Positions 31,227 through 39,980 of a stretch of 64,000 nt of DNA are shown one piece after another. The position numbers were made by a program, and so were the translations under genes. Position 1 is the first letter of the stretch. The number at the start of each line of letters is the position of its first letter. The stretch comes from Cyanidiococcus yangmingshanensis (lineage: Eukaryota > Rhodophyta > Bangiophyceae > Cyanidiales > Cyanidiaceae), in assembly GCA_013995675.1 (NCBI GenBank), contig VWRR01000014.1, positions 124,001 through 188,000 of the forward strand, given 5' to 3'. The notes below the pieces were generated by a model. The model was not told the origin of the DNA. It worked only from the letters and a program-made list of their open reading frames with translations, and made no database searches.

Positions 31227-32133
31227 TCATAGGGAACGAAAACGTTTGCGACTCGGCGTTCGCCGACGGGTGCGCAACCACTGCCAGTCCAGCGATGGCA
31301 GTAAGTGGCTTAGTGCGTTTTCGAGTTGCGGCACTGCATGATGATCGAGGCTCCACCAATATTCCACTAAATTCCAAAATACAAGAGGTGAGACCAAGGC
31401 CATCTTGGTTGGGCGCAAATTCTCTCTCCATTCGGGCGGCATAGCGTAGACCTCACTGATGATCGCTCGCAATAGGTCGAGACTGAGTCCGTGTATTCGC
31501 TCGTCCTCATGTGCAGCTGTTCGAGCGCCCATTTTTGGATAGCGAACACACCAACGGCCCTCTGGTGAAGGTATCGACGTGATGTCAAACGCGGTCTCGC
31601 CACTGATTGCGTACGTGCGTTCCAGTGCAGCACGATATCGATCGAGCGCACGCACTTGTTCCTCGTGCGCGATACGTGCTTCCGTAACTGCACGCCGAAA
31701 TGCGCGAGACTCGCAGCTGCAGCTCACTGGTCCCGACAACGCCTGCACCAGGCGGCTGCCAAGTGCTGTCGTTGCATCGTTCGCCCCGTCTGTTACTGCG
31801 GAGGCGTCCAAGTGCGCGTCTAAACCGCCTCTCCGCACTCGCTTTCCACCTCGACGTGCTGTGTTTGTGCGCGACCGTCTCGCTCCTTGTTCGTTTACGA
31901 CTTGCTCTAGAAGCACGGTGTCCATCGGCTGGAGGTCTTCGGCACACGTGACCAGCCGCGGAGGCACTCCGGCTCGGAGGCGCTGTTCGGCGACTGGAAC
32001 TCCAAACAGCTCCTCAATGCGACGTTGCAGACTGCTCAAGTGCACGGACACAAGATAGGTCTACTTCGTCCAAGACCTCAGCTCGACCCAGAGATACGTA
32101 TCGGACTCGCAAGCGGGTACAGTGGCGCGACAT
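31227..32133 (-). CDS. Ubiquitin-like-domain protein of unknown family (frame break near 32045)
   Basis: About 301 residues. The N-terminus reads as a ubiquitin-like fold: TRLRVRYVSLGRAEVLDEVD forms a plausible first hairpin, then LSSLQRRIEELFGVPVAEQR (helix), LRAGVPPRLV and EDLQPMDTVLLEQV (last strands). A basic linker, a charged helix (RIAHEEQVRALDRYRAALER) and a C-terminal helical region (LLRAIISEVYAMPPEWRENL, then SPLVFWNLVEYWW) follow. I do not recognise the C-terminal part. The UBL start and the rest lie in different frames; one extra base near 32045 joins them. Without it the longer frame has no ATG until residue 43 of its own count. The ATG chosen is at 32133. The gene converges with CysRS (195 bp apart). 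Confidence 0.6.
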
Positions 32134-32348
32134 GGCCGATAACAAGATGGTGGGAGTAGGGTCGCGTCTCTAAGCCGCCGTTCATGAACGAACGTATGGC
32201 GACGCCATTTCGTATCGTTTTGGCCCCGCCCCGTCGGAGCGGACGTCAACATTCAGAAGAGACGATGGTTTGCAGCGCAGGTTCCGAAGACGTAGAACTT
32301 GCGACACTGTAGCTCGTCGTGTAGGTTGCATGGCCATTTTCACGCACC

Positions 32349-32906
32349 ATGTCTGCAGCACCTAACCAGGAGCAGACGAAAAAGGTTGTGAACGGCGACC
32401 AAGCCTTCGGAACTGGGCTGCGGAAAGTCGTGCCAGCGCCTGGATGTCAGAACCCTCTGGTGGAGATTCTCGTCATCTACGACGCCGACTCGACGCTTGC
32501 GGGTGAAGTGCGCTACTTCTTACGAAAAGTATTATTTCATAACTATTGTGCGGCGTGTGTCATAACGCACGGGAAACGATGTGAAAAGCCAGAGTGGACG
32601 GCGCTCAAGTCGGGGCAACACGACTGGGGTGCAAACGTGCGCCTGCGAAACGTGCACCGGGACGAAATCGAACTCGAAGCTCGCAATGTTGCGGGTGCGC
32701 ATCTGCCTTGTGTGTTGGGGAAGTTGATGAATGGCGCTTACCTATTGTTGTTAACTCGACAAGAGCTGGAGCTGTGCCAGGGACACGTGAGCAGTTTTCG
32801 ACTCCGATTGAGTGAAACGCTCGTTCATCACGGCCTCTTCATATGGTCGGATGAGATATCCATACATACCTCGTTATCGAATGGTGTGCATGGGACGGTG
32901 TCGTGA
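32349..32906 (+). CDS. Conserved small protein resembling a bacterial uncharacterised family
   Basis: 185 residues from an ATG. The block VEILVIYDADSTLAGEVRYF followed by a CAACVITHGKRCEKPEW stretch resembles uncharacterised bacterial proteins with a YDAD-G-L-GELRY start and a C-x-x-C-x-ITHG motif. I recall the pattern but not a name. The two Cys and the His could bind metal. No membrane segment, signal or known fold is seen. The C-terminal half (LRLSETLVHHGLFIWSDEIS) is less distinctive. Its promoter is shared with the divergent UBL gene (215 bp). A bacterial origin is possible but untested. Confidence 0.55.
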   Translation: MSAAPNQEQTKKVVNGDQAFGTGLRKVVPAPGCQNPLVEILVIYDADSTLAGEVRYFLRKVLFHNYCAACVITHGKRCEKPEWTALKSGQHDWGANVRLRNVHRDEIELEARNVAGAHLPCVLGKLMNGAYLLLLTRQELELCQGHVSSFRLRLSETLVHHGLFIWSDEISIHTSLSNGVHGTVS

Positions 32907-33800
32907 CCGCTGGTCGAAGCGGCAACCATGACCAGAATGCTGCTGTAACGGAATATCAGGTCGAGGCACGGAACCATTGAAATGCTCGACGGCGTCTGCG
33001 CGAACCCGCACAAGTTCCATCTTGGCACCCGACAAAAACACAGAATCATGGTAGAAGCACGTGCGAATGCTATTTGGCCTTCAGATTCAACGCCCCAAAC
33101 ACAGGTTTACCGAGAAACATGCCTGCAAGACGCAGTCGCGAATTGCGAACCACAAGTGACCGGCGCCGAGTCGCACGCACTGTCGCGTGGTTCCTTTCGA
33201 AAAATCCCCCGCCGGTGTTCCAGGCGCAAATATCCGTTGCTTTGTGCATAAAGTGTTCATCGGTGTTTTAGGTGGTGTTAGGGCATTGGTGTATTGAGCA
33301 CGTCACGAGCTGCAGTCGAGCTTGAGAAACGATAACCTAGCGGCTCGAAAGCGACATATCGCACCTGGCGCCTGTTTGTTGGCGAGAAACGAGTTTCTGT
33401 ACGAGTGCGCGGATGCTTGAAATGAATCATTCATAAATAAAATGAACTGAAGATAGGATCCGAATTCGGTGACCAGAGGTTTCCGACACTTTCTTCGTGT
33501 CGCTGTTACGCACGGTCAGTGAATGACCGAGTATTGAGATGATGACCATCAACGAATATCCTCGAACTTGGTTCTGCGATTCCAACGCTCATGCGCATGG
33601 TATAGATCTGATTGTCGATGCTCTGCATGCGTTGCAGGCAATGCAGATTGTCGAGCATCCAGTCGTCATCGTTGGTGAGGGCCTGACGACCTACGCTCCG
33701 GGTTCCTCGGTCGCTGGTCCCGATCCCGGGGCCCGCAATCGAATGGCGCCGCGAGCGCCCAATCGTGACTCGATCGCAACGCCGCCATCCCATAGGGCTT
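32907..33800. other. About 900-bp stretch before the tRNA-Glu cluster
   Basis: One ATG-led plus frame of 91 codons (33539-33814) runs up to the tRNA-Glu promoter; it reads as protein only in its first half and is not supported. No other feature was seen. Confidence 0.35.
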
Positions 33801-33806
33801 TATATA
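33801..33806 (+). promoter_or_regulatory. Upstream TATA-like element of tRNA-Glu(UUC)
   Basis: TATATA, inside CTTTATATA, begins 39 nt before the first base of the tRNA. Confidence 0.6.
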
Positions 33807-33839
33807 CCGATTAGGGACCTCTATGTTCGTATCATACGC

Positions 33840-33969
33840 TCTCGCGTGGTCTAGTGCGCGCGCCCAGCGTCTAGAAGTTAGTGTCAAATGGTCGCCATCC
33901 GCGGCTGATGACAACTCCGATGCCTGGCTTTCACCCAGGAGATCGCGGGTTCGAACCCCGCCGCGAGAA
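33840..33969 (+). tRNA. tRNA-Glu(UUC) with two D-loop introns and a 5-nt exon
   Basis: The 130-nt gene folds to a 73-nt tRNA when 20-nt (33857-33876) and 37-nt (33882-33918) inserts are removed; between them a 5-nt exon GTTAG (33877-33881) remains. The spliced D-arm GTCTAGTG+GTTAG+GATG equals the common eukaryotic tRNA-Glu D-arm. Acceptor TCTCGCG/CGCGAGA pairs fully, discriminator A. Anticodon arm CCTGG-CTTTCAC-CCAGG gives anticodon TTC. T-arm is GCGGG-TTCGAAC-CCCGC. Exons (73) plus introns (57) equal the gene length. Splice boundaries may slide by a base. A single larger intron would leave the D-loop without its GG pair, so two introns is the better reading. Confidence 0.87.
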
Positions 33970-33973
33970 AACG

Positions 33974-33977
33974 TTTT
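33974..33977 (+). terminator. Pol III T-run of tRNA-Glu(UUC)
   Basis: Four T residues 4 nt after the discriminator base. Confidence 0.6.
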
Positions 33978-34336
33978 GGACGTCGGTGCGCCGAAGGCAG
34001 TCGATCTCTCCGAAACCCATATGCATGGTCGACGACGTACTCGATATTCGCGCCCGAGCAGCCACCGACCAGGCCGCGTACTGCAACCATACGCTGGAAT
34101 ACCGTTTTCATCGCCGACGACCCGGCGTCGACTTTCCGAGGCCGCGGGAGACCTCGAGCGCGTCCGCATCGAGACGTTCTGCGGAGCGCCCTGCAATAGG
34201 CGAAGAGGACGTTTCAGCGCGAGGGTAACCTGCGCCCGGTGGCGGTAGCGTTCACTGAACAGGTTCCTGATCACGGTCGTATTCTATGCATGCGTCCCTA
34301 GCCTGATGCTCCGTCACCTTTTTCCTGCCATGCGGC

Positions 34337-34340
34337 AAAA
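34337..34340 (-). terminator. Pol III T-run of permuted tRNA-Glu(CUC)
   Basis: Four T residues on the minus strand, 12 nt after the 5'-half piece ends. Confidence 0.6.
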
Positions 34341-34352
34341 GAGCAACCGCCT

Positions 34353-34462
34353 TGAGAGCGCTGTATGATAGCCGTTACACTACGCCGGAGCCAATGTGCG
34401 CGAAGACAGGGATTCCGGCGCCGGGATATTCGTCATGAAGGATCGAACCCGGATCTCAGCGG
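34353..34462 (-). tRNA. Circularly permuted tRNA-Glu(CUC) with a T-loop insert
   Basis: On the minus strand the 3' half comes first (34462 down to 34413), then a 23-nt spacer (34390-34412), then the 5' half (34389 to 34353). The 5' half reads TCCGGCG, TA, D-arm GTGTAACGGCTATCAT, A, CAGCG, CTCTCA (positions 1-37, anticodon CTC). The 3' half reads C, CGCTG, AGAT, CCGGG, T-loop, CCCGG, CGCCGGA, A (positions 38-73). All stems pair: TCCGGCG/CGCCGGA, CAGCG/CGCTG, CCGGG/CCCGG. Between T-loop and CCCGG lie 15 extra nt (34426-34440), best read as an intron at the T-loop. Counts agree: 37+23+50 = 110 nt, with 35 tRNA nt plus 15 in the 3' part. The break lies at the usual intron site 37/38. Confidence 0.87.
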
Positions 34463-34502
34463 CGCTTTGACGGCGTCGAATTTGAGATTTGGCTTCCAAT
34501 TC

Positions 34503-34510
34503 TATATATA
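34503..34510 (-). promoter_or_regulatory. Upstream TATA-like element of permuted tRNA-Glu(CUC)
   Basis: TATATATA, inside CTTTATATATAG on the minus strand, begins 48 nt before the first tRNA base of the permuted gene. The extra 9-10 nt compared with the other two genes would fit a leader needed for splicing. Confidence 0.6.
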
Positions 34511-34609
34511 AAGCGGTGATGTGGGTTTTCGAAGCGTTTTTGCGAGACACCAGCGCCATAGCGACTTGGAACCGCAGTTCGCACTTGCCGCAGCGTCGAC
34601 GGCAGCTCG

Positions 34610-36197
34610 ATGGTGTGGATTGGTAACACAATTTTCAGGGTTCATTCTCCTTCCAGAGTGCGTATTTGTCGCTGCACCGTTCGACGCATCTTCTGGGGGC
34701 GAATGTGCTCATCCAGGACACCGTCAACGGCCGACAGCTCCTGGAGCGTCTCGGACGATTTGGTCGAGTTGGGGCGTCGCGTCGCGGCCGCCGGGTCTCG
34801 AGTTGTGGCTCGATCCTTTCGGCAGCGAGGGACTCTATGCTTCTTCGACCAAAGAGGATCGGAGTCCGGTCACGGAGGTCGACCGAGAAGCTGAGCGAGC
34901 GATGCGGGCAGTGATCCAACAGGAGGCACCAGCGTCGCTACAACGTGTTCTCGGAGAGGAGCTAGGTGATCGGGACACTGCGCCAGACCCAGAAGGGTTT
35001 CTCTGGGTCCTGGACCCCATTGATGGTACGAAAGCGTTCCTCTGTGGGAAGCCAACGTTCGCGACTCTTGTGGCGCTCGTTCGGAACGGTGAGCCTGTCA
35101 TGGGAATCATCGAACAGCCGTTTCTTGGCGAGTGCTGGCTTGGCGTTCGTGGAAGACCAACGCTTTGGAATGATCGAGTTATCCAAACAAACCGGGAGAA
35201 CAAGTCACTCTCCCGAGCGATTCTAAGCGCGACAACGCCCGCAATGTTCCAGAAAGGCGACTATGTACGCTTCTTTGAAGGCCTGGCCAGCAATGTGTGG
35301 CAGATTGTCTACGGTTGTGACAGCTACGCCTATGGCTTGTTGGCGGCGGGATATATCGACATTGTCGCAGAGGCGGATCTTAAACCATGGGACTTTATGG
35401 CGCTGGTCCCCATCGTTACAGGTGCTGGTGGCGTAATCACGGACTGGAGTGGGCATGCGTTGGGCCTGCACAGTGACGGTCGGGTCCTTGCAGCTGCGAA
35501 TCCGGAACTGCACGAGCATGCGGCTGCTGCTCTGCGCTATCCTTTGGGTCCAGAGCTGCTCTTTGAGGACAGCATCACCCTGGGCATGGAAAAGCGAGTC
35601 ACCAAACAGCGTCTATTCAAAATATTCGATGCACTGAAAAGCGCTGAATCTATGACGGACTGTTTCCTGCACGCGCTTCACGGCTGTGGTGTTGGCAATT
35701 GCGGTGACTGGGCCCTGGAAATCAAATCTGCACCGACACCGCACTCGATGCAGATAAAGTTTAGCGGAAAGAGGTTACCGGTCCAAGCGGCGTATCTTAT
35801 CGAAACTACGCTACGTCGCGAGTTACATCGTGGATTGCTAGAGGTCCACGTTCTGCACAAGGCCCCGACATTGACTTCATGGGAGCTCACTCAGCTACAG
35901 GAGGCGGTAGATACCGCCATTGCAGGTGTGCTCAAGACCCGGTATATAGCTGGCGATTCGCTCGTTCGCGAAATGCGCGTCCTCCTCGACGAAATGGAAC
36001 GCTTTCCCGAACGCTTTCATCACCAGGTCCACGCGCTTCGATACATCGTTGATGAACGGAAAGCGACGTTGGTGCCGATGAAAGGCATGCGTCTGTGTTG
36101 TGTGCTGGAGTCGATTCGTCGGCATATGGACTCGAAGGATTTCGAAGCGATCGACCTGCTGCAACGTTTTGAGTTGCTCGCGGAGCAGACGTGTTAG
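34610..36197 (+). CDS. IMPase-family phosphatase, histidinol-phosphatase-like, with C-terminal extension (frame break at about 34831)
   Basis: About 528 residues. The lithium-sensitive phosphatase fold is complete: helix DDLVELGRRVAAAGSRVVAR, then SPVTEVDREAERAMR, EELG, the metal site LWVLDPIDGTKAFLCGKP and the C-terminal motif AEADLKPWDFMALVPIVTGA. IDGTKAF-CGKPTFATLVAL resembles HisN-type histidinol-phosphate phosphatases more than inositol monophosphatases. The main frame has no plausible front. The first helix lies in another frame from the ATG 34610, joined when one G is dropped from the GGG at 34829-34831 (RQRGLYASSTKEDRSPV). Residues 1-35 are Arg/Ser-rich with no acids, like a plastid or mitochondrial presequence. 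About 200 residues after the catalytic domain (from FEDSITLGMEKRV) match nothing I know. Confidence 0.77.
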
Positions 36198-37011
36198 TGC
36201 TCCTCAACCGACGAAATGGTTGCCGTCTCTGGGCTTTTGATAATTGACCGAACGGGAATCCAGGCGGCACGTGACAGAGCGCTTATGGTCTCGCTGAGGA
36301 TCACGATTTACGGGCCGCTCTAGATTGGATCTGGTGATGAACGCTGAGCGCTGGAATTGCTCAATTTCTTCGACAGATATGCGTTTGTACGCATATCGTT
36401 TCAAAGAGACGACTCTGTGCTTCACGTTGCGGGTGCTAACTTCCCAACCATCACGTCAATCATGAATATAAAGACGATAGATTGCGCCTCGATGGCCTGC
36501 ACTGGTTGATAAATATTCGCCCACTGTCGGCTAGGACGAGGGTTGCCGCGAGGTCCATCGCCAAAGCGTCACCGGCAACAGCCGTGGGAGCAACTCGACA
36601 GGATTCAAACGTCCCTGAATGGGCTCGGTTCTCGAATCTGCCTGTCAATCTACTTCTCTTTGCGAAAGGACGACACCCACGACCTTGTCTAGCTCCGGAT
36701 GGAGGCCGTGAGGGCGGGGGCGAACGCCTCCAGTTCGTTCGCTCGCACCGACACCCGGTACCGTTCATCGTGAAAGAAAAATATCAGAAGATGCGAGCGA
36801 ACTTCATCGAGAGCGACTTGCGCTAGCCTCAGATACTTGTCGATCGCTCCCTCAACGCACCATATATGTACACGAGCGGACCGAGTCGATATGATTCCTG
36901 CCAGTGCACAAACGCGCAACGATATCAGACAATATCATGAACACATCGATGGAAAGCTGGGCAAGTTCCTTGCCGTCTTGGAACGCACCCCCCATCACCT
37001 CGCACAGCGTG
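36198..37011. other. 814-bp stretch between convergent genes
   Basis: Several frames under 115 codons occupy both strands without a supported start. A perfect 8-bp inverted repeat, GATATGCG/CGCATATC with a 6-nt loop, lies at 36376-36397. Nothing else was recognised. Confidence 0.35.
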
Positions 37012-37653
37012 CTACCGAACGTTTGACATAGGCGTCCGTCCTGCTTCGTGGTAACTTGAATGAGGCCAGTTTTCGGTTTCTTCAGTAGCAGTCTGGAGAG
37101 CCTCCCTCCACGCAGTCTCGTCGGGGAACTGAATCCATTGTGCTTCTGATGCGTCCTCTCCAGCGGCCTGGATCAGGGCGGCTGCTAGGAGGTGTTTGCA
37201 GAATGGCGCGCCCGACCTGCCACAGGAGCAACGCGGTGGGTCGCTGCAACAGACATAGGGTCGCCCGGAGGTCGGTCGACTGCGCTTGACGAGTGCAAAC
37301 CACAGCGAATCTACACTTTGCACCGTAATTCGACTGGATTCGTTCGCTGCGAGCTCGAGTGCTGCATCAATGACGCTGGCGTTACCGCCACTGAGTACGT
37401 ACAGTGCGACGAGCTGATCGTTTCGTAGTGTGCCTTTCTGGGCTTGTACTTCTCTGAGAAGCTCTACGAACAGCGTATCTGACCACTGTTCAGCGACTAG
37501 AGCTGGCGCTTCAGAGACGACCAGCGTGGTTGCTTCCATAGCATCACAAAGCGTATTCGAACAGGAATGGGTCCGTTCTCGAACGACAAGCATGGAATGT
37601 ATGGCCCCTTGGCCCGATCGTTCTTGGTCGGTAACCGTCAACGAGTTTATCAT
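37012..37653 (-). CDS. ZSWIM7: SWIM zinc-finger protein, ZSWIM7/SWS1 homolog
   Basis: 213 residues. SWS1 is the Shu-complex partner of RAD51 paralogs and promotes homologous recombination. The layout fits: an N-terminal helical part (DTLFVELLREVQAQKGTLR), a strand region ending in VDSLWFALVKR, then the SWIM finger CSCGRSGAPFCKHLLAAALI with the CxC...CxH ligands. Upstream YVCCSDPPRCSC supplies extra cysteines. The first 40 residues and the last 35 are outside the family core. The frame is intact and the ATG is at 37653. The window also holds a BRCA2-like gene 5.5 kb downstream, the same pathway but not adjacent. Confidence 0.8.
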   Translation of the reverse strand: MINSLTVTDQERSGQGAIHSMLVVRERTHSCSNTLCDAMEATTLVVSEAPALVAEQWSDTLFVELLREVQAQKGTLRNDQLVALYVLSGGNASVIDAALELAANESSRITVQSVDSLWFALVKRSRPTSGRPYVCCSDPPRCSCGRSGAPFCKHLLAAALIQAAGEDASEAQWIQFPDETAWREALQTATEETENWPHSSYHEAGRTPMSNVR

Positions 37654-38618
37654 GATGCCACGAATTCCCGTGGTTTAGGTGTTCCATTTCCAGCATCAAA
37701 AGATAAGGACCGGATACCGGAGACTGGTTTTGTCCTCTCGAGCCATCGATGGAGGGAAACAGGCAGTGTTCATTGCGGAGACGCCGGCGTGCGCTGCATC
37801 ACTGGAGCGTGACGCGATCCTACAATCGCTAGCAACTGCCTGAACAGACGCTGAATGAGTTGAATAAATAAGCCATGGAGCTCGTCAATCCAATTGACGC
37901 AATAGTATAATAGCACCCCGCCATCTACAAAAGATATTCGTCTGAGGGGTGCAATCAGTGGTGGCGGCCTCGACAACGGCACGTCGATAACCCTGCAATC
38001 AAGCATAACCGTTATCGTTTTTCGATGTCTGCAGGTTGCACGCACGGACCCAGGTCTATCAGAGGCATCCGACGTGGAGCATGTGCTCGATCCCGGGGAG
38101 CGCAGAATGATGCCCATAGAACCAGTCACCCGTGCAGCGAGTCATCGTCTTGGGGATTGGCTGTTCAAATCGTGGGCGCTGCGCTGTTGCGGTCGTCGCT
38201 AGCTCACCAAACTCAGGCTGCGAAAGATCGGGCAAAGCGCAGGGGCTGCGACCATCGCTCTCGCCAAAGGCCTATTCAGTGACGATGAGCAATCGCTTTC
38301 ATAGCAATATCGCGGACAGGTCATAGAGCAGTGGTCACAGCGCTTGCCCGCTGACTACGACCATCGCAAGGCTCGTCTGGTACCATCACGACATCGTTTC
38401 TTATTCACATCCCCGGGCGAATGATATTCGAGGTCCATCCTCCCATGGCTGTTACGAAAAATGAGGCACAAGTGGTGACCGATGCATGTGGCCTCAGCTT
38501 CTGAAGGCAGTACCCCTAGACAAGACGCGATGAAACTCGAGCTTCTTGAATCCAGCGTCCACATGGAATGAGATTCAAGCTGAGGCATGGTTGCTTGACC
38601 TGAAACGAAAAGCTCGTC
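37654..38618. other. 965-bp intergenic stretch
   Basis: It separates two minus-strand genes. The longest ATG-led frame (37770-38117, minus, 115 codons) has one protein-like patch (ELHGLFIQLIQRLFRQLLAI) but no family; I leave it unannotated. Confidence 0.35.
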
Positions 38619-39980
38619 TCAGCCGAATGTGCCATATGAACCACGTGATCGAAAAACATGCGCCCAGTTTATCAATCGGCGCCAAGGCTGGCTCGTCCAG
38701 CCCCGAGCCGCTGGTCCTGATAGTGGCCCAGATGCCGGAATATCCAGCAGCAATGGCTCGCTCACAATAGGGCCAACGGCGACATTTGCGCTCGCTGCCT
38801 GTTCTCTGTCCGCGTCTTGACTTGTGCTCATGGACACGTCTCCTGCTAGTTGGCGGCCAAGGCGCTCCTCCCATCGGTATACAAACAAACCGATCAGGAT
38901 GACAAACAGACCCACGAAATCAAACCAATCCATGGGCTGCGCTTCATCGCCCATAAAAAACGGCATACAGAACGCAAAACTTACCAAGGGCAAACGCAAA
39001 GTCATCAACATCGCATACAATGTCGCTCCACTGTGTTTGATCACCAGAATGCCAAAGATGTTGTACAGAATGTTTGCAACCATGTACATAGCAACAGGCC
39101 GCCAAGCGCCCGCACAGCGATCACAAAGCGGCAGTGGAGGCCGCCCGATGCCAGGCCCTTGCTCGCATCCCGAATGAATGATGTCCTTGCCCAGGAGACA
39201 TTTGCATCCATTCAGGAGCAGGTCCGGTACTTGTGGCAGGGCAACCCGTGCCGCCCCAAACATCGGCATGCAGTTCACGGGAATCAAACACATACCAATC
39301 AGAGACTGATACCACGCAATGTAAAACATCGTCACAAATACATTCAACTCATGACGACGAAGCGCGTACTCTTTGTACACATGAGCGAGCGATTGAGGTA
39401 CCTGAGCCGTGAGGAAGACCAAATTAAAGAATAGCAAGTCAATGGTCCCAGCGTTTTCTTCCGCAGCCGGTGTCACGCCGAGGATACGTGGAGCCAAGAC
39501 CACCAGCGCACCCAAAATGATAATCCCGGCAGCGAAAAACTGGTGCGCAACATACCGCGCCCCCAGAATCAGACCGGACCAAAGCATCGTCATGGGAATG
39601 CTCGCCTGAACCAGAATCATCTGCGTCGTGCCACGTGTATAGACACCACCTAATACAGTGCAGATTCCAGCGAACGCTTCAAGGAGACCGACCAAAGCGA
39701 GCTTGAACTGGGGTAGCGGTGCACCTGCGGTTCTACCGGGCTGCTCGAAAACGCGCATGAACACCAGCACAATACCCAAAACCGGCAAATAGATCCATGT
39801 CGTCACTTGAGATAGGAAATAGGGATAATTTGGCATAGCATTCGTCATGCGCTTGAAGAATACCGCGTTACAGACGGCTGAAAAGAGCAGCGCGCACGCA
39901 TAGACACCGAGAACGCTGCGTGGGAGCCACCGGTCGAGCCGCTCTGCTGTCGTCTTGTGCGACCTATTCCCTCCAGTCAT
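38619..39980 (-). CDS. CRT-like transporter (chloroquine-resistance-transporter family)
   Basis: 453 residues with about ten hydrophobic segments, drug/metabolite transporter type. Family sequence is visible: NYPYFLSQVTTWIYLPVLGI, ALVGLLEAFAGICTVLGG, QMILVQASIPMTMLWSGLIL, SLAHVYKEYALRRHELNVF, a Cys-rich loop between helices 7 and 8 (about residues 255-292), and LFVILIGLFVYRWEERL at the end. Plant CLT members move glutathione-type thiols across the plastid envelope and PfCRT moves peptides and drugs from the digestive vacuole; the substrate here is unknown. The soluble tail (from about residue 385) is Ser/Ala-rich. The ATG is at 39980. An upstream same-strand frame overlaps it by 17 nt and may be a 5' extension (next entry). 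Confidence 0.83.
   Translation of the reverse strand: MTGGNRSHKTTAERLDRWLPRSVLGVYACALLFSAVCNAVFFKRMTNAMPNYPYFLSQVTTWIYLPVLGIVLVFMRVFEQPGRTAGAPLPQFKLALVGLLEAFAGICTVLGGVYTRGTTQMILVQASIPMTMLWSGLILGARYVAHQFFAAGIIILGALVVLAPRILGVTPAAEENAGTIDLLFFNLVFLTAQVPQSLAHVYKEYALRRHELNVFVTMFYIAWYQSLIGMCLIPVNCMPMFGAARVALPQVPDLLLNGCKCLLGKDIIHSGCEQGPGIGRPPLPLCDRCAGAWRPVAMYMVANILYNIFGILVIKHSGATLYAMLMTLRLPLVSFAFCMPFFMGDEAQPMDWFDFVGLFVILIGLFVYRWEERLGRQLAGDVSMSTSQDADREQAASANVAVGPIVSEPLLLDIPASGPLSGPAARGWTSQPWRRLINWAHVFRSRGSYGTFG

Noticed and set aside
33666-34274. Minus-strand frame of 202 codons over tRNA-Glu(UUC)
   Set aside because: It is antisense to the tRNA gene and has no protein character beyond that.
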